Source: Roseomonas sp. KE2513
GTDB lineage: Bacteria; Pseudomonadota; Alphaproteobacteria; Acetobacterales; Acetobacteraceae
Assembly: GCF_016107305.1 (NCBI RefSeq)
Contig: NZ_RCVR01000016.1
Location: 56,456-120,455 of the forward strand
Length of the DNA stretch: 64,000 bases
Direction: 5' to 3'
This document shows, piece after piece, positions 63,101 to 64,000 of the stretch. The stretch's first letter is position 1. Each line of letters opens with the position of its first letter. The translations under genes were made by a program, and so were the position numbers. The notes under the pieces were generated by a model. The model had not been told where the DNA came from and did not search any database. It saw only the letters and a list, made by a program, of their open reading frames with translations.

Positions 63101-63938
63101 CGCGCTCGCCGTCAACTACGTGCGGGCAGACTGGCTGAAGCTTGACATCGGCAGCACCCCGCTGGGTTTCCGCAACAGCAACATCGTCGGTGGCCTCGAG
63201 CTGTCGCCCGCCCTGACGGATCGCCTGCGCGTCCGCGTGGCCGGCGAGCGGCGTGCGGTGACGGACAGCCTCCTCTCCTGGGCGGGCGCGGTGGACGACC
63301 GCACAGGCGCCAACATGGGCCCGGTGATGCGCACCACCGGTCGCGGCCAGATCGAGGTACCAATCGGCGCCGGCTACGCCTATGCTGGCGGTGGCTACTC
63401 CACTTTCGAGGGCGACAACGTCGCCAGCAACACCCGCATCGAAGCCGGCGCGGGCGTCTCCCTGCCCATCACCAAGACCGCAAGCGGCGAGCTGACCTCC
63501 GGGGTGGATCTTGTCTACTTCGGCTACGACCGGAACCTGCGCTACTTCACCCTCGGCCATGGCGGCTACTTCAGCCCGCAGCAGTACACCGCGCTGAACA
63601 TCCCTGTTGATTACCGCGGCCGAGCGGGCGACGTCAGCTACCGGATCGGCGCCACCGTGGGCTACGCCGCCTACCGCGAGGATCAGGCGCCGCTCTTCCC
63701 CAACAACCCGGGTTTGCAGAGCCAGGCCGAAGCGCTGGCTGCCTCCACCGCCCGAAGTTCCTCCCCCGTCAGCGCATTCTACCAAGGGCAGTCGCAGAGC
63801 GGCTTCGTTGGCGGCGTACGAGCGGAGGTGGACTGGGCCATCAATCCCACGCTCACTCTTGGCGGCGCCGTCCGATATGACAAGGCAGCCAACTTTGATG
63901 AAACCCGGGTGCTCATGCGGCTCCAAAATCGCTTCTGA
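60165..63938 (+). CDS. bcsC: Cellulose export protein BcsC (TPR periplasmic domain and outer-membrane barrel)
   Basis: A 1257-residue protein. Signal peptide LLATLPGLAAAQLP, then a long helical TPR array (residues about 30-870, Ala/Arg-rich, with repeated units such as GDARLALSRLYLGARRPEEAL) that forms the periplasmic scaffold. The BCSC_C outer-membrane beta-barrel begins near VLRGIQAEADALRNEAGTLL (about 870) and ends in Phe (LQNRF), the terminal signal of barrel proteins. It starts four bases after the fusion gene. The polymer made by BcsAB leaves the cell through this pore. bcsD and bcsZ are not seen before the window ends. Confidence 0.94.
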   Translation: MSGIRRGSLRAALNAGLGVTLLATLPGLAAAQLPVTPPGAVEVLVRQAERWLAQERVDLAAPAVERALAAAPDSPSVLSIAARLEVARGNRETANAFLARLRAAGATPEQRSQAETAVRSAAIDRSAIEDAQRLAREGRADAAAQRYRQAFGAGGPTDAFAQEYYQTLAGTEAGRAEGQRGLATLAARSGATDRTRLAYAQSLTYTASTRAEGIRRLAELADRPEVAQEARQSWRAALGFFGNNPAAVPGIEAYLQRYQDDAELRRRLEGLRALPPPVPSDPNAPARQAAFARLDSGAPAEAARAFEAILAANPNDADALGGLGVVRLRQGNQPEARRLLERAVAADPSRAQQWQRALDAASYSTDLAEAQARLRRNDLEGADAVARRAAMREVDDRSDAEVVLGELALRRNDAAGAEARFRAALSRRPGFGAAQQGLNAALRAQGRPPAFALAAPAPAARPATSTANPEANSYRAEAARVADPAAAAAILRNAVAAAPEDPWARLDLARALRRQGRGAEARGTVEDLAARSASPDAAYAAALFAEEDNRAADADALLSRIAPSRRSPDMSRLAARIRGQRDVQSAAALLPLSPAEGRSRLLALAARPDPTGSTAVAVIRAFGEANDRVGAAEAARVAVANRASSGATARIAIAGALLGAGLDAEATALAAEAEAAGATAEQRRDLAQLRAGVAVRAADRLNETGAQADAFERLRPVLADDPNNGDARLALSRLYLGARRPEEALRVAEAVLARDPRNLDARRSAIEAALALGDRPRAEGLLAAAQASSPRDSRVALLEARVARAAGDEGRARRALEMAGSLRSAELGGTTRANAVAAPGAIPLGGLSNPFLRTASSTGPSFTAAQPADPVLRGIQAEADALRNEAGTLLSGAVAGRLRSGDPGLDRLQELGATFQAEISPGTLGGRLTGSVQPVVIESGSPSADVQALRRFGTNALNTNLASSAAGIAQRRDTSATGVALAVNYVRADWLKLDIGSTPLGFRNSNIVGGLELSPALTDRLRVRVAGERRAVTDSLLSWAGAVDDRTGANMGPVMRTTGRGQIEVPIGAGYAYAGGGYSTFEGDNVASNTRIEAGAGVSLPITKTASGELTSGVDLVYFGYDRNLRYFTLGHGGYFSPQQYTALNIPVDYRGRAGDVSYRIGATVGYAAYREDQAPLFPNNPGLQSQAEALAASTARSSSPVSAFYQGQSQSGFVGGVRAEVDWAINPTLTLGGAVRYDKAANFDETRVLMRLQNRF

Positions 63939-64000
63939 TGACACCTCGCATGAGGATTCGCTTGTCAGCGCCTCGCGAGATGCGATTTTCAGAATTCTAG
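63939..64000. other. Window end, 3' flank of bcsC
   Basis: Only 62 bases follow the bcsC stop. CCTCGCATGAGG at about 63945-63956 could form a small hairpin. No further gene start is visible. Confidence 0.3.

Overview
The window is GC-rich, densely coding chromosomal DNA, most likely from an alphaproteobacterium of the Acetobacteraceae (Roseomonas-like). This rests on three things visible in the sequence. There is a single-chain BcsA-BcsB cellulose synthase fusion as in Komagataeibacter. There is a DUF3126 protein, a family typical of alphaproteobacteria. There are many Bug/TctC-type periplasmic receptors (five intact, one decayed). The genus is inferred and not proven. I saw no rRNA, tRNA or CRISPR.

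Layout. (1) 1-436: tail of a PiT phosphate transporter, then a gap holding a decayed IS5-type fragment. (2) 899-7745: a divergent IclR regulator facing a VOC protein, a luciferase-like monooxygenase, two alpha/beta hydrolases and two Bug receptors, which looks like an uptake-and-degradation module for an unknown organic acid or ester. (3) 8237-9625: a small hypothetical gene and an alpha/beta hydrolase-fold protein whose nucleophile serine is replaced by alanine. (4) 9722-17549: a polyol/glycerophosphodiester block with a zinc alcohol dehydrogenase, FGGY kinase, SorC-type regulator, then ugpB-ugpA-ugpE and a glycerophosphodiester phosphodiesterase; the ATPase UgpC is absent. (5) 18017-19492: SulP anion transporter. 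(6) 19554-26686: a second catabolic block (Bug, MmgE/PrpD, Bug, SDR, IclR, 3-hydroxyisobutyrate-dehydrogenase-like, M29/NicX-like). Two of its promoters carry the same 19-bp palindrome. (7) 27076-31702: small accessory genes (HARP-like repeat protein, GST, single-domain response regulator, DUF3126, DUF6525-like) and a Bug pseudogene. (8) 31948-32433: an internally deleted IS5-family element with both inverted repeats still readable. (9) 32547-40630: a branched-chain-amino-acid-type ABC operon (livG, livH, livM, livK, livF) with an acyl-CoA ligase inside and a PaaK-like ligase at the end, flanked upstream by a second broken IS5-type transposase. (10) 41681-48756: TRAP transporter (dctPQM), two tandem 3-hydroxyisobutyrate-dehydrogenase-like genes, an orphan ABC sugar-binding protein and an amidohydrolase, with a FadR-type GntR regulator gene divergent at 49668. 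(11) 50758-53546: a fifth Bug receptor and an MFS transporter. (12) 54223-63938: the cellulose operon (bcsP-like, bcsQ, bcsAB fusion, bcsC).

Taken together this is an accessory, nutrient-scavenging region. Several transporter systems, each with its own regulator and a few catabolic enzymes, stand side by side, separated by IS debris, and end at a conserved exopolysaccharide operon. Within modules, genes overlap by 1-4 bases (ATGA, GTGA, TGATG), which supports operon calls. The most testable new points are the shared IclR-type palindrome, the TTACAT half-sites before both SorC-linked operons, the FadR-consensus site before the TRAP operon, the ugp operon without ugpC, and the serine-less hydrolase.
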